Of a DNA stretch of 64,000 bases, positions 1 to 8,291 are shown piece after piece (position 1 is the stretch's first letter; each line of letters starts with the position of its first letter). The position numbers and the translations under genes are program-made. The notes under the pieces are model-generated. The model saw nothing but the letters and a program-made list of their open reading frames with translations, was not told the origin of the DNA and made no database searches. This DNA comes from Micromonospora sp. NBRC 110009. GTDB taxonomy: Bacteria; Actinomycetota; Actinomycetes; Mycobacteriales; Micromonosporaceae. The stretch spans positions 1,178,001 to 1,242,000 of the forward strand of contig NZ_CP130427.1 in NCBI RefSeq assembly GCF_030518795.1. The letters run 5' to 3'.

Positions 1-303
1 GTGCAGATCGTCGAGTGGTACGACGAACTGCTGCGGCTCACCGACAACCCGGTGGCCCGGCTCAACCGGGCCGTCGCGGTCGGCGAGGCCGACGGCCCGC
101 GGGCCGGCCTGGCCGCCCTGGCGGGGCTCGACCCCGCGCTGCCCCGCCACACCGCCGTCGCGGCGTACCTGCACGAGCGGGACGGTGACTCGGTCACGGC
201 GGCACGGCTCTACGCCGAAGCCGCCCGATCAGCGCCCAACCTCCCCGAACGCGACCACCTCACGCGACAGGCCGCCCGGCTCAACGCGCAGCTGCGCAGT
301 TGA
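1..303 (+). CDS. ECF sigma factor, C-terminal fragment (ECF42-like)
   Basis: This is the last 100 residues of a gene that begins before the window; the GTG at base 1 is simply an internal Val codon. The sequence (YDELLRLTDNPVARLNRAVA, then helical repeats) is the TPR-like C-terminal extension of ECF42-type sigma factors. It aligns by eye with the end of the complete sigma factor at 20806-22005 (YDELARLRPTPVVRLNRAVA). No sigma2 or sigma4 region is visible because these lie upstream of the window. Family members normally sit beside a DGPF/YCII gene, so one is expected just upstream. The stop TGA overlaps a TTG that could start a small downstream ORF. Confidence 0.85.
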   Translation: MQIVEWYDELLRLTDNPVARLNRAVAVGEADGPRAGLAALAGLDPALPRHTAVAAYLHERDGDSVTAARLYAEAARSAPNLPERDHLTRQAARLNAQLRS

Positions 304-653
304 GCCGCGACGGGCCCGTCCCCCGGTTCGCCGAGGCGGTGCCGCCGCCGGACGCGGTGCTGCTGGGCGGGCCGCTGCTGTTCGAGCTGGGCCTGCTGGC
401 GCTGCTGGTCCGGGCGGTCGTGCGGCGGGTGCTGCCGGCGTGGGGGCCGGTGCTGGTGCTGGCCGGGTTCGTGGCGATCGCGGTGAACCTGAATCTGCTG
501 CCGGTCGGCGCCGCGCTGGTCTTCGGTGGGCTGCTGCCGCTGCGCACCGGCGCCGCCGGGCGGGTGACGGCGGGGTCGGTCAGGCGACGTAGACCGGGCG
601 GCGGGTGCCGCCGTGGTCCCCGCACCCCCCGCGCTGCATGCCGGTCCGGCTGA
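300..653 (+). CDS. Possible small two-helix membrane protein or remnant
   Basis: A reading frame opens at a TTG that overlaps the stop of the upstream sigma factor (TTGA). The first 90 residues contain two convincing hydrophobic helices (about residues 20-42 and 47-70) and an Asn-containing turn. From about residue 92 onward it becomes Arg-rich and runs antisense through the 3' end of the gene ending at 580. That part looks like shadow sequence. It could be a short coupled membrane protein, or the decayed end of one. I recognise no family. There is no separate ribosome binding site, so translation would depend on coupling. Confidence 0.3.
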   Translation: MSRDGPVPRFAEAVPPPDAVLLGGPLLFELGLLALLVRAVVRRVLPAWGPVLVLAGFVAIAVNLNLLPVGAALVFGGLLPLRTGAAGRVTAGSVRRRRPGGGCRRGPRTPRAACRSG

Positions 654-1860
654 TCAGGTCGTCCTTGCACTGGACCAGGTAGCCGTTGCCGTCCCACAGG
701 TTGTCGACGCAGGCGAACCAGGAGCACACGTCCGGGGCGGGGTCGTAGACGAGGGAGCCCCCGCAGTAGTTGTAGCCGTAGGGGTTGGGTGGCGCGCCGC
801 AGCGGTCCGCCGGGGTGGGGCTCGTGGAGGGGGACGGGGTCGGCGAGGGGCTGGCGGTCTCGCTGGGCGGCGCCGGGGGCACGCCGGGTGGCCCGCCGGT
901 GGTCGGGGCCGGCGTCGCGGAGGTGGCCGCGGTCGTGGTGGGTGCCGGACCGGGCGGCCGGTCGGACGTGGGGCCGGTGAGGCGGGTGGCGGTGGGGCTG
1001 ACCGGTGCGCCGCTGGGCGGGGACGGATGACCCGGGTCGGTCGGCTCGGTGCTGCTGCCCCCGTCCACCCGCATGCCGACCACGGGCCGGTCCGGGACGG
1101 AGCCGCGGACCACGCCGGCGACCGCCGCGAGGGCCAGGGCCACCGCGACGGCGGTGATCAGCGCCGGCCGGACGAGCCGGGCGGTGACCGGGGCGTCGGC
1201 GGGCGTGGCCGGCGCCGGCACGGGTGGCTGCTCGTGCCAGTGCGCCACCACGGTGTCGTCGAGCCGGTCCAGCAGCGCCGCGCGCGCTTCGGTCGCCTCG
1301 GCGTACGCGACGGTGAGGCGCAGCCGGAAGGCGGACGCGACCCCGCGGGGCACCCGCACCCCGCGGAGCCGGCCCGGGCCGTCCGGGTGGAGCAGGGTGT
1401 ACGGCTCGTCCGGGTGGTGGGCGATCCCGGCCACCTCGGCGTACGGCCACTCGTGGTGCTCGGTGCGGCCAGCGAGGATGAGCCGCCGGTCGGTGACCAC
1501 GGCCGTGCCGGCGTCGATGACGCCGACGCCCTTCGGCCGCCGGGGCGAAGCGTCCTCGACCGGCAGGACGGTCAGCTCCGCGGTGGGCAGCTCCGGGCTG
1601 TGCCGGGCCGTCACCTCGACGAGTTCCGCGTCGGGTTGCACGGCGAGCACGACCTCGCCGTCGTCGAGGCCCACCGGCAGGCCCGCCGGGGCCTCCGCCT
1701 GCGGAACGGGTTCCTCGGCCTCGGCGTAGAGCCGGCGCAGCTCCGCGTCACGCCGGCGCCAGGCGTCCAGCGCGGCGTCGTACGCCGTGCGTCGCCGCTC
1801 GTTCTCTCGTCCGACCCACCGGGCCCGCCAGCCGCGCGCCGCACCGTCGTTCGCCGTCAC
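580..1860 (-). CDS. Single-pass membrane protein: PH-like cytosolic domain, extracellular six-Cys domain
   Basis: A 426-residue protein. The N-terminal 50 residues are a charged helix rich in Arg and Glu. Residues about 60-200 resemble a bacterial PH-like fold, including the AVVTDRRLILAG strand. A single hydrophobic helix lies at about 232-252. A Pro/Thr/Ser-rich linker follows, and the last 74 residues hold six cysteines in a C-x-APPNPYGYNYCGG...CSWFAC...QC...GC pattern. No cleavable signal is present, so the expected topology is N-in with the Cys domain outside. I chose the GTG at 1860 over the ATG at 1875. Only the GTG has a GAGG-type site at proper distance, and it matches the start of the paralogue ending at 2455. 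Function is unknown; a sensor or wall-contact role is inference. Confidence 0.75.
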   Translation of the reverse strand: MTANDGAARGWRARWVGRENERRRTAYDAALDAWRRRDAELRRLYAEAEEPVPQAEAPAGLPVGLDDGEVVLAVQPDAELVEVTARHSPELPTAELTVLPVEDASPRRPKGVGVIDAGTAVVTDRRLILAGRTEHHEWPYAEVAGIAHHPDEPYTLLHPDGPGRLRGVRVPRGVASAFRLRLTVAYAEATEARAALLDRLDDTVVAHWHEQPPVPAPATPADAPVTARLVRPALITAVAVALALAAVAGVVRGSVPDRPVVGMRVDGGSSTEPTDPGHPSPPSGAPVSPTATRLTGPTSDRPPGPAPTTTAATSATPAPTTGGPPGVPPAPPSETASPSPTPSPSTSPTPADRCGAPPNPYGYNYCGGSLVYDPAPDVCSWFACVDNLWDGNGYLVQCKDDLISRTGMQRGGCGDHGGTRRPVYVA

Positions 1861-2022
1861 CGAGTCGCCTCGCATCGTGAGGGGCTTCCGCGTCCACCTC
1901 GTACAACCGCCGGGGTCCGTGAAGGACACGCGCGGCAACCGGCGGGTTTCGGCTGGTTCCGGTTGGCCGATCGGTCGAGGCGAGCCGGAGCGGGGGCCGC
2001 CGCGTGCGGGTACGGTCCGGGC

Positions 2023-2451
2023 ATGGAGCAGCGCGTCAGTCTGATCACCCTCGGCGTGGCCGACCTGGCCCGGGCCCGCACCTTCTACGAGCGCCTCGGC
2101 TGGCGCGGCCAGGAGGTGGAGGAGACCGTGTTCTTCCAGGCCGGCGGGCTGGCGCTGGTGCTGTGGGGGCGGGACAAGCTCGCCGACGACGCCGGCCTGG
2201 CCGACCGGGGCACGGACGGGTTCGGCGGGATGGGCCTGGCGCAGAACGTGCGGAGCCGGGACGAGGTCGACCAGCTGCTGGGCCGGGCGGCCGAGGCCGG
2301 GGCGACGGTCACCCGCCCGGCCCGGGAGACCTTCTACGGCGGGTACGCCGGCTGCTTCACCGACCCGGACGGCCACCTGTGGGAGATCGCCTGGAATCCC
2401 GGTTTCCCGCTGGGCACGGACGGCTCGCTGACCGTGCCCGACTTCGGCTGA
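2023..2451 (+). CDS. VOC/glyoxalase-fold protein
   Basis: 142 residues forming one VOC (glyoxalase/bleomycin resistance) unit pair: a beta-alpha-beta start (SLITLGVADLARARTFYERL) and a closing half with the typical FTDPDGHLWEIAWNP motif. The Glu of that last motif is a usual metal or active-site position, but the substrate cannot be read from sequence. The gene lies alone on this strand between two paralogous minus-strand membrane-protein genes. No Shine-Dalgarno sequence precedes the ATG. A TACGGT box ends six bases before it, which fits a leaderless transcript. Confidence 0.9.
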   Translation: MEQRVSLITLGVADLARARTFYERLGWRGQEVEETVFFQAGGLALVLWGRDKLADDAGLADRGTDGFGGMGLAQNVRSRDEVDQLLGRAAEAGATVTRPARETFYGGYAGCFTDPDGHLWEIAWNPGFPLGTDGSLTVPDFG

Positions 2452-2454
2452 CGG

Positions 2455-3618
2455 TCAGGTCCACACGGTGCGGCGGAAGCCCTGGTTGTCGGCGCAGGAG
2501 TCGCGCTGCCCGCCGGTCAGGCTGACCTTGCCGTCGCGGCACTGCACCAGCCAGCCGGTCCCGGACCAGAACCCGGGCACGCAGTCGAACCAGTGGCAGA
2601 CCCCCCGGGCGGGCTTGCGGATCCGGTAGCCGCCGCAGAAGTCGTACCCGTAGGGGTTGACCGGGGCGCCGCAGCGGCGCTCGCCGGCCGGTTGCGGCGT
2701 GGCGTCCCGCGTCGGGGCGGCCGGCCGGGTGGGCGGGGAGCGGCGGGGTTTCGGTGTGGTGGGGACGTCGACCTGCACCGCGGGGGCGATCGCCGGTGGC
2801 GCGGGGGTGGCGGTGGCCGCCGGGGTGGCGGCGGCGGCCAGCTCCGAGCCGGGTCGCGCGGGCGGGTTGGACTCGAACAGCATCGCCGGCACGATCAGCG
2901 CGAGGGCCACGCCGACCGCGACGGTACGCCGGCCGCCGGGGACCACCGCGGAGATCCGGGCCTGGGCCGGGGTGAGGACGGCGGGCCGGACCGGCCGGGC
3001 CGCGGCGTGTTCCTCGATCAGCGCGTCGAGCTGGGCGACCACGGCCGCCCGCTGCTCGATGGCGTCGGCGAAGGCCAGGGTCAGCTTGAACCGGAAGTCG
3101 GGAACCGCGCCGGCGGGCAGCAGCAGGCCGGAGGTGCGCCGCCGGTCGAGAACCTGGATCAGCGTCACCGGGGCGCCGGGGTCGTGGGACAGCCCGGACA
3201 TCCTCCCGTACGTCCAGTCGCGGCGGCCGCGCCCGCCGAGCAGGACCAGCCGGCGGTTGGTGAGCACGGCCAGCCCGGCGTCGACGACCTTGACCCCTTC
3301 GGGGCGGCGGGGGCGTAGCACCGGCGGGTCGACCTCGACGGTCAGCTCGGGGGCGGGCAGCACGGCCGTGTGCCGGACCTCGACCAGTTGCGCGGCGGGC
3401 AGGGCCCAGAAGACCACCTCGCCGGGGGACAGCTCGATCGGCAGGCCCACGCCCGCGTCGGCGGAGCCGCGGAAGGACTCGGCGAGGTCACGCAGCCGGC
3501 GCAGCTCGTCATCGCGGTGCTGCCACGCCTCTTCGGCCGCGCGGAAGGCCCGCTGCCGCCGGTCGTTCTGGCGGTGCGCCCACCGGTAGCGCCATGTGGA
3601 ACCCGTCGAATCAGTCAT
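2455..3618 (-). CDS. Paralogue: PH-like / TM / six-Cys membrane protein
   Basis: 387 residues with the same order of parts as the protein at 580-1860. A charged N-terminal helix comes first (HRQNDRRQRAFRAAEEAW). It is followed by a PH-like region containing AVLTNRRLVLLGG, one membrane helix (about residues 235-258), a low-complexity Ala/Pro/Thr linker and a C-terminal domain with six cysteines at the same relative positions (CGAPVNPYGYDFCGG...CHWFDC...QC...SC). It converges closely with the VOC gene (3 bases apart). ATG 3618 is used here. A GTG two codons upstream (3624) sits better behind the GGAGGAG site and may be the real start. The pair implies a tandem duplication with an inserted opposite-strand gene. 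Confidence 0.75.
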   Translation of the reverse strand: MTDSTGSTWRYRWAHRQNDRRQRAFRAAEEAWQHRDDELRRLRDLAESFRGSADAGVGLPIELSPGEVVFWALPAAQLVEVRHTAVLPAPELTVEVDPPVLRPRRPEGVKVVDAGLAVLTNRRLVLLGGRGRRDWTYGRMSGLSHDPGAPVTLIQVLDRRRTSGLLLPAGAVPDFRFKLTLAFADAIEQRAAVVAQLDALIEEHAAARPVRPAVLTPAQARISAVVPGGRRTVAVGVALALIVPAMLFESNPPARPGSELAAAATPAATATPAPPAIAPAVQVDVPTTPKPRRSPPTRPAAPTRDATPQPAGERRCGAPVNPYGYDFCGGYRIRKPARGVCHWFDCVPGFWSGTGWLVQCRDGKVSLTGGQRDSCADNQGFRRTVWT

Positions 3619-3817
3619 CGCCACGCCGACTCCTCCGCCGCGCGAGCCCACCAATCTGGGTGTCATTCATGTCAACTGCGACACGGGGGCCTCAAGACAC
3701 GCGAAAGTTGCCAATCTGACCGATCGGCTGATTGACCGACACGTTAGGCGGAATCCGCTGCGTTGATCGGGCAGCCGGCCGCGCGATCTCGACGGCCCCG
3801 CTTCGCCATGCACGACG

Positions 3818-3841
3818 GGCTGACCCTCGGTAACGTCAGCC
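3818..3841. promoter_or_regulatory. Inverted repeat upstream of gntK
   Basis: GGCTGAC and GTCAGCC form a perfect 7-base inverted repeat with a 10-base spacer, 40 bases before the kinase start. It is a candidate operator for a GntR- or IclR-type gluconate regulator, but no such regulator is adjacent in this window. Confidence 0.35.
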
Positions 3842-3880
3842 GCACGGGGTGCACCGTAGCCCTCACGAGGAGGTGGACCG

Positions 3881-5422
3881 GTGGGCGGGACGGGCGTCGT
3901 GGTGGGCGTGGACATCGGCACCACCAGCACCAAGGCGGTCGCCTACGACACCGGCGGGCGGCAGCTCGCCGCCCACTCGATCGGCTACCCCTTGGACGAG
4001 CCGAGCCCCGGATACGCCGAGCAGGACCCGCAGGTGATCCACGACGCGGTGCTCGGCTCGATCCGGGCGGTCGCCGAACAGCTCCACGAACCCGTCGCCG
4101 GGCTGTCCTTCAGCACCGCCATGCACAGCCTGATCGGCCTCGACGCCGACGGCGTCCCGCTCACCCCCTCGATCACCTGGGCCGACTCCCGGGCCAGCGC
4201 CCAGGCCGAACGGCTCCGCGCCGCGCCCTCCGGGCTGGCCCTGCACCGGCGCACCGGCACCCCGGTGCACCCGATGGCGCCACTGCCCAAGCTCGTCTGG
4301 TTCGCCGAGCAGGAGCCGAAACTGCACGAACGGGTCGCGCACTGGGTCAGCATCAAGGACTACGTGCTGCTGCGGCTGGCCGAGGCCCTGGTCACCGACC
4401 ACTCCGTCGCCTCGGCCACCGGGCTGATGAACATCCACCGCCTCGCCTGGGACGCCGAGGCCCTCGCCATCGCCGGCATCACCGAGGAACAACTGCCCCA
4501 GCTCGTGCCGACCACCCACGTGCTGCCCGGGCTGACCGCCGAGGCGGCCGCCGCCACCGGCCTGCCCGCCGACACCCCCGTCGTGGTCGGCGCCGGCGAC
4601 GGGCCCCTGGCCAACCTCGGGCTCGGCGCGGTGCACCCCGGCGAGGTCGCCTGCTCCATCGGCACCAGTGGCGCGATGCGGGTCATGGTCGAACGGCCCG
4701 GCGTCGACCCGCTCGGCGGCGTCTTCTGCTACGCCCTCACCGAGCAGCGCTGGGTGGTCGGCGGCGCGATCAACAACGGCGGCATCGTGCTCCAGTGGGC
4801 CGGCGAGGCGCTCGCCCCGGAACTCGGCGAGCACACCGAGGAGGAACTGCTCGACCTGGCCGCCCGCGCGCCGGTCGGCTCCGGCGGGCTGATCATGCTG
4901 CCGTACCTGCTCAGCGAGCGGGCGCCGCACTGGAGCGCGCTGCCCCGCGGCGCGTACGTGGGGCTCACCCACGGCCACCGGCGCGAGCACCTGGTCCGGG
5001 CCGCGCTGGAGGGCGTCTGCCAGCAGCTCGCCCTGGTCCTCGCCTCCGTGCGGGCGGCCGGCAACGAGGTACGCGAGGTCCGGGCCAGCGGCGGCTTCGC
5101 CCGCAGCCCGTTGTGGCGGCAGATCCTCGCCGACGCCCTCGGCATGCCGGTGCGTTTCCCCGCCGGGCACGAGGGCTCCAGCTTCGGCGCCGCGCTGCTC
5201 GGCATGCAGGCGCTCGGCCTGATCGAATCCATCGAGGTCGCCGCCGACCTGGTCAAGATCGACGAAACGGTACGCCCCGACCCCGCCGCCGCCGCCACCT
5301 ACGCGGTCCTGCTGCCGCTCTTCTCCGAGCTCTACGACGCGCTCGTGCCGACGTTCGCGTCGCTGCGGCGGCTGGCACCGAGCCTGCCGCCGGAACCACC
5401 GCCCACCGCCCCTCCACAGTGA
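3881..5422 (+). CDS. gntK: Gluconokinase, FGGY family
   Basis: 513 residues, normal length for a full FGGY sugar kinase. It phosphorylates D-gluconate to 6-phosphogluconate for the pentose phosphate pathway. Visible motifs are the N-terminal ATPase strand VGVDIGTTSTKAVAYD, the substrate-side segment SITWADSRA, the phosphate loop GAGDGPLANLG...CSIGTSGA, and the C-terminal FGGY signature region around RASGGFARSPLWRQILAD. Start is GTG at 3881 behind a strong AGGAGG. The gluconate permease follows 41 bases later, which supports gluconate rather than glycerol or xylulose as substrate. The proteins probably form a two-gene catabolic operon ending at the hairpin at 6991. Confidence 0.9.
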   Translation: MGGTGVVVGVDIGTTSTKAVAYDTGGRQLAAHSIGYPLDEPSPGYAEQDPQVIHDAVLGSIRAVAEQLHEPVAGLSFSTAMHSLIGLDADGVPLTPSITWADSRASAQAERLRAAPSGLALHRRTGTPVHPMAPLPKLVWFAEQEPKLHERVAHWVSIKDYVLLRLAEALVTDHSVASATGLMNIHRLAWDAEALAIAGITEEQLPQLVPTTHVLPGLTAEAAAATGLPADTPVVVGAGDGPLANLGLGAVHPGEVACSIGTSGAMRVMVERPGVDPLGGVFCYALTEQRWVVGGAINNGGIVLQWAGEALAPELGEHTEEELLDLAARAPVGSGGLIMLPYLLSERAPHWSALPRGAYVGLTHGHRREHLVRAALEGVCQQLALVLASVRAAGNEVREVRASGGFARSPLWRQILADALGMPVRFPAGHEGSSFGAALLGMQALGLIESIEVAADLVKIDETVRPDPAAAATYAVLLPLFSELYDALVPTFASLRRLAPSLPPEPPPTAPPQ

Positions 5423-5463
5423 TCGCCCGTCCCGGGGCACGGACGACTGACTAACCGAAGGTC

Positions 5464-6984
5464 GTGATAGTCGTGGTCACACTCCTCGCCGCGCCGGCGG
5501 AACCGCTCACCAACGCCGGCAACACCCAACTGGTCATCGCCGCCCTGCTCGGCATCGCCGCGGTGGTGGTCCTCATCGCCTGGGGCAAGGTGCACCCGTT
5601 CCTGGCGCTGATCCTCGGCGCGGCCGTGCTCGGCGTGGTCGCCGGCGTCGGCGCCGACAAGATCGTCACCTCGTTCAGCGCCGGGGTCGGCTCCACCGTC
5701 GGCGGCGTCGGCCTGCTCATCGCCCTCGGCGCGATGATCGGTGGCCTGCTCGCCGAGTCCGGCGGCGCGGACAGCATCGTGGAACGGGTGGTCGCCCGGG
5801 TCTCCGGCGGCGCCCTGCCGTGGGCGATGGCCGGGGTGGCCGCGCTGATCGGGCTGCCGCTCTTCTTCGAGGTCGGCGTGGTGCTGCTGGTGCCGATCGT
5901 GCTGCTGGTGTCCCGCCGGGTCGACGTGCCGCTGATGAAGATCGGCATCCCGGCGCTCGCCGGCCTCTCCGTGCTGCACGGCCTGGTGCCCCCGCACCCC
6001 GGACCGCTGGTCGCCATCGACGCGCTCGGCGCCAACCTCGGCCAGACCCTCGCCCTCGGCCTGCTGGTGGCCATCCCCACCGTGATCATCTCCGGGCCGC
6101 TTTTCGGCAACTTCATCGCCCGCTACGTACCCGCCACCGCACCCGAGGCGCTGCTGCCCACCCGCCGGCCGCTCGCCGTCGCCGACGCCAAACGGCCCAC
6201 CACCCCGGCCGGCGGCCGCCTCGACGCCGACGGCGACCTGGTCACCGAGGACGACCTGATCAACCCGGGCACCGGCCGCCCGGGCGAGCCGATCGACGAG
6301 GGGCAGCGCCCGCGGCGGGCGCCGGCGCTGTGGGCCGCCGTCATCACCGTGCTGCTGCCGGTGGTGCTGATGCTGCTGCGGGCCATCGGCGAGCTGACCC
6401 TCGCCAAGGACACGGCGGGCCGCAAGACACTCGACATCATCGGTACCCCGATCGTCGCGCTGCTGGCCGGCGTCATCTTCGCGATGATCTTCCTCGGCTA
6501 CCGGACCGGGTTCAGCCGTACCCAGGTCTCCGGCTTCCTCGGCGGCTCACTGCCGGCCATCGCCGGCATCCTGCTGATCGTCGCGGCCGGCGGCGGCTTC
6601 AAGCAGGTCCTGGTCGACGCAGGGGTGGGCAACCTGGTCGCGGACGCCGCCAAGGGCGCGAACATCTCGCCGCTGCTGCTCGGCTGGCTGGTCGCCGTCG
6701 GCATCCGGGTCGCCACCGGCTCGGCGACCGTCGCCACCATCACCGCCGCCGGCATCGTCTCGCCCCTCGCCGCCACCCTCCAGGGCCCCGAGGTGGCGCT
6801 GCTGGCCCTCGCGGTCGGCTGCGGGTCGCTGTTCTTCTCGCACGTCAACGACGCCGGATTCTGGCTGGTGAAGGAGTATTTCGGACTGACCGTCGGGCAG
6901 ACCATCAAGAGCTGGTCGGTGATGGAGACCATCATCTCGGTGGTCGGCTTCGTCGGCGTCCTCCTGCTCGACCTGGTGTTGTAA
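5464..6984 (+). CDS. gntP: Gluconate:H+ symporter, GntP family
   Basis: 506 residues with 12 or more hydrophobic helices spanning almost the whole chain, matching GntP/GntT permeases in length and in motifs such as GLPLFFEVGVVLLVPI and the late GCGSLFFSHVNDAGFWLVKEY. It imports gluconate for the kinase encoded just upstream. A hydrophilic insert of about 60 residues (roughly 225-285) sits in the central cytoplasmic loop and is longer than usual. The first start is a GTG at 5464 with GAAGG very close; GTG at 5473 is an alternative. A strong hairpin lies seven bases after the stop. Confidence 0.9.
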   Translation: MIVVVTLLAAPAEPLTNAGNTQLVIAALLGIAAVVVLIAWGKVHPFLALILGAAVLGVVAGVGADKIVTSFSAGVGSTVGGVGLLIALGAMIGGLLAESGGADSIVERVVARVSGGALPWAMAGVAALIGLPLFFEVGVVLLVPIVLLVSRRVDVPLMKIGIPALAGLSVLHGLVPPHPGPLVAIDALGANLGQTLALGLLVAIPTVIISGPLFGNFIARYVPATAPEALLPTRRPLAVADAKRPTTPAGGRLDADGDLVTEDDLINPGTGRPGEPIDEGQRPRRAPALWAAVITVLLPVVLMLLRAIGELTLAKDTAGRKTLDIIGTPIVALLAGVIFAMIFLGYRTGFSRTQVSGFLGGSLPAIAGILLIVAAGGGFKQVLVDAGVGNLVADAAKGANISPLLLGWLVAVGIRVATGSATVATITAAGIVSPLAATLQGPEVALLALAVGCGSLFFSHVNDAGFWLVKEYFGLTVGQTIKSWSVMETIISVVGFVGVLLLDLVL

Positions 6985-6990
6985 GCAGGC

Positions 6991-7024
6991 GCGGGTGCCC
7001 CCGCCGGTCGGGTGGGGCACCCGC
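6991..7024 (+). terminator. Hairpin terminator after gntK-gntP
   Basis: An 11-bp perfect stem (GCGGGTGCCCC with GGGGCACCCGC) and 12-base loop begin seven bases after the gntP stop. There is no U-run, as is common in high-GC actinobacteria. Confidence 0.7.
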
Positions 7025-7157
7025 TACTGCCGCATCAGCTCCACCGCAGAGGTCATGCCGTACCGGTCGGTAAGGGTCTTCAAGATGTCTTCTTCGGTCC
7101 GGGGCGGACCGGTCCTACCTGATCGTCCGGCGATGGCCGCCACGGCAGCCCGAGCCG

Positions 7158-7595
7158 TCACGGATCGAGAGACACGATGTTCGCCGCGAACTCCTGCGGT
7201 GAGAGCACCTGGAGACCCGCGGGAATCTTGATCGCTGGCAGATCACGCACGTTGAGCGTGATGATGGCCCCGGCGTTGGCGACGACAGCCGCAGCCACCA
7301 GATGCTCGTCGTCGGGATCGGGGAGGCCGTACGTGCCTTCCAAGCCTTCCCACCCGTGGACTTCCGCGTCGTCGAAGTGCCGACGCATCTGCTCGATGAG
7401 GTATCGCGCCCACCTGGCTGCCTCAGCGACCTCCCTGCCTTGGGCGACCAGCTTCGCCGCCTGCTCGTACTCCAGCTCCTCGAGAACGACCCCGCTCCAC
7501 ACAGGTCGGTACATGCCCTCAATGGCAAGCGAGAGCAGGAAATCGCGCTGCAGATTCGGCCAGAGAACGCAGGTGTCAAGGAGGGCCGTGAACAC
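7158..7595 (-). CDS. PIN-domain toxin (VapC-like RNase)
   Basis: 145 residues forming one PIN domain. The acidic active-site residues are visible: D7 in ALLDTCVLW, the Glu pair at 39-40, the DPDDEH cluster around 93-98 and D118 in LNVRDLP. Such proteins are Mg-dependent endoribonucleases. It starts five bases after the stop of the HTH protein at 7600, so the two are co-transcribed with the DNA-binding protein first, as in toxin-antitoxin operons. The pairing with an excisionase-like HTH partner instead of a short AbrB or RHH antitoxin is seen in several actinobacterial PIN modules. No plasmid or phage context is visible nearby. Confidence 0.85.
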   Translation of the reverse strand: MFTALLDTCVLWPNLQRDFLLSLAIEGMYRPVWSGVVLEELEYEQAAKLVAQGREVAEAARWARYLIEQMRRHFDDAEVHGWEGLEGTYGLPDPDDEHLVAAAVVANAGAIITLNVRDLPAIKIPAGLQVLSPQEFAANIVSLDP

Positions 7596-7599
7596 CGGC

Positions 7600-8130
7600 C
7601 TATTCTGTCAGGCCCCTCCGACGGCGCCCGACGGCGCGACGGGCCTCACGCAGCCGCCGCAACACGGCATCGAGGTCCTCTTCGTCGTCGATGTCCACCG
7701 ACGTGGCCTCAAGTGCCGCATACTGCTCAGCCCTGCGCTCCTCCCGGTAGGTGAGCAGGTCAGGCAGCAGGACTCGACGGTGCGTGCCGACGCGTTCAAA
7801 CGGCACCTTGCCTTCATCAAGCAGCTTGACCACCGTCGGCCGGCTGACGCCCAGCAGGTCGGCAGCCTGCTGAGTCGTCAGCGTCAGGGTCCGCGGAGCC
7901 ACCGTCACCGCAAACCCCCGCGCCAGGGCATCAACGACCTGACGAAGCACCGCGTACAGGTCGGCGGGCAGCTCTACGCGGTCACCGGCGGCGGCTCCGG
8001 CCAGAAAGTACCGCGGCTCCACCGCCCCCCGGCCCGCCCGCTCATGAGCCTGCAGGAAGTCATGGACCTGTGCGAGTTGCCGGCCAGGGTCCGGCAGGTA
8101 TGTCTCTTCCCTCAGCGCAGCTGCGGTCAT
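7600..8130 (-). CDS. HTH (excisionase-like) antitoxin for the PIN toxin
   Basis: 176 residues. Residues about 88-135 are a MerR/excisionase-type helix-turn-helix (TTQQAADLLGVSRPTVVKLL followed by a VPFERVGTHRRV wing). The N-terminal half (about 1-75) is helical and the C-terminal 40 residues are very acidic then basic. That acidic segment is a plausible toxin-binding arm. ATG 8130 lies directly behind AGGAGGGGAC and is preferred over the upstream GTG at 8148. It is long for an antitoxin. It probably represses its own promoter at 8151-8179. Confidence 0.8.
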   Translation of the reverse strand: MTAAALREETYLPDPGRQLAQVHDFLQAHERAGRGAVEPRYFLAGAAAGDRVELPADLYAVLRQVVDALARGFAVTVAPRTLTLTTQQAADLLGVSRPTVVKLLDEGKVPFERVGTHRRVLLPDLLTYREERRAEQYAALEATSVDIDDEEDLDAVLRRLREARRAVGRRRRGLTE

Positions 8131-8150
8131 GTCCCCTCCTTGCCACAAGC

Positions 8151-8179
8151 ATCGTAACCATTTTCGTTTCTTTCGTCTA
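8151..8179 (-). promoter_or_regulatory. Promoter of the antitoxin-toxin operon with repeated ACGAAA
   Basis: On the minus strand a TAGACG -35 and TACGAT -10 are separated by exactly 17 bases. The spacer region contains two direct ACGAAA words about nine bases apart, which could be the binding site of the HTH antitoxin. Confidence 0.45.
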
Positions 8180-8291
8180 CGGATTCGCCGAGGTCGAGGG
8201 GCGACGGCGACCTGGCTACGAAAGGTGCGGTGTCAACAGAGGCAGCGCATCTGGTCTGGTGCGGGGTGGGCTTCACAGGAACCCGGGCGGC

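Noticed and set aside
3763..5454. Long plus-strand Arg/Ala-rich frame and minus-strand frames over the gluconate kinase gene
   Set aside because: Composition is that of out-of-frame shadows of a strong FGGY kinase; no domain or ribosome site.
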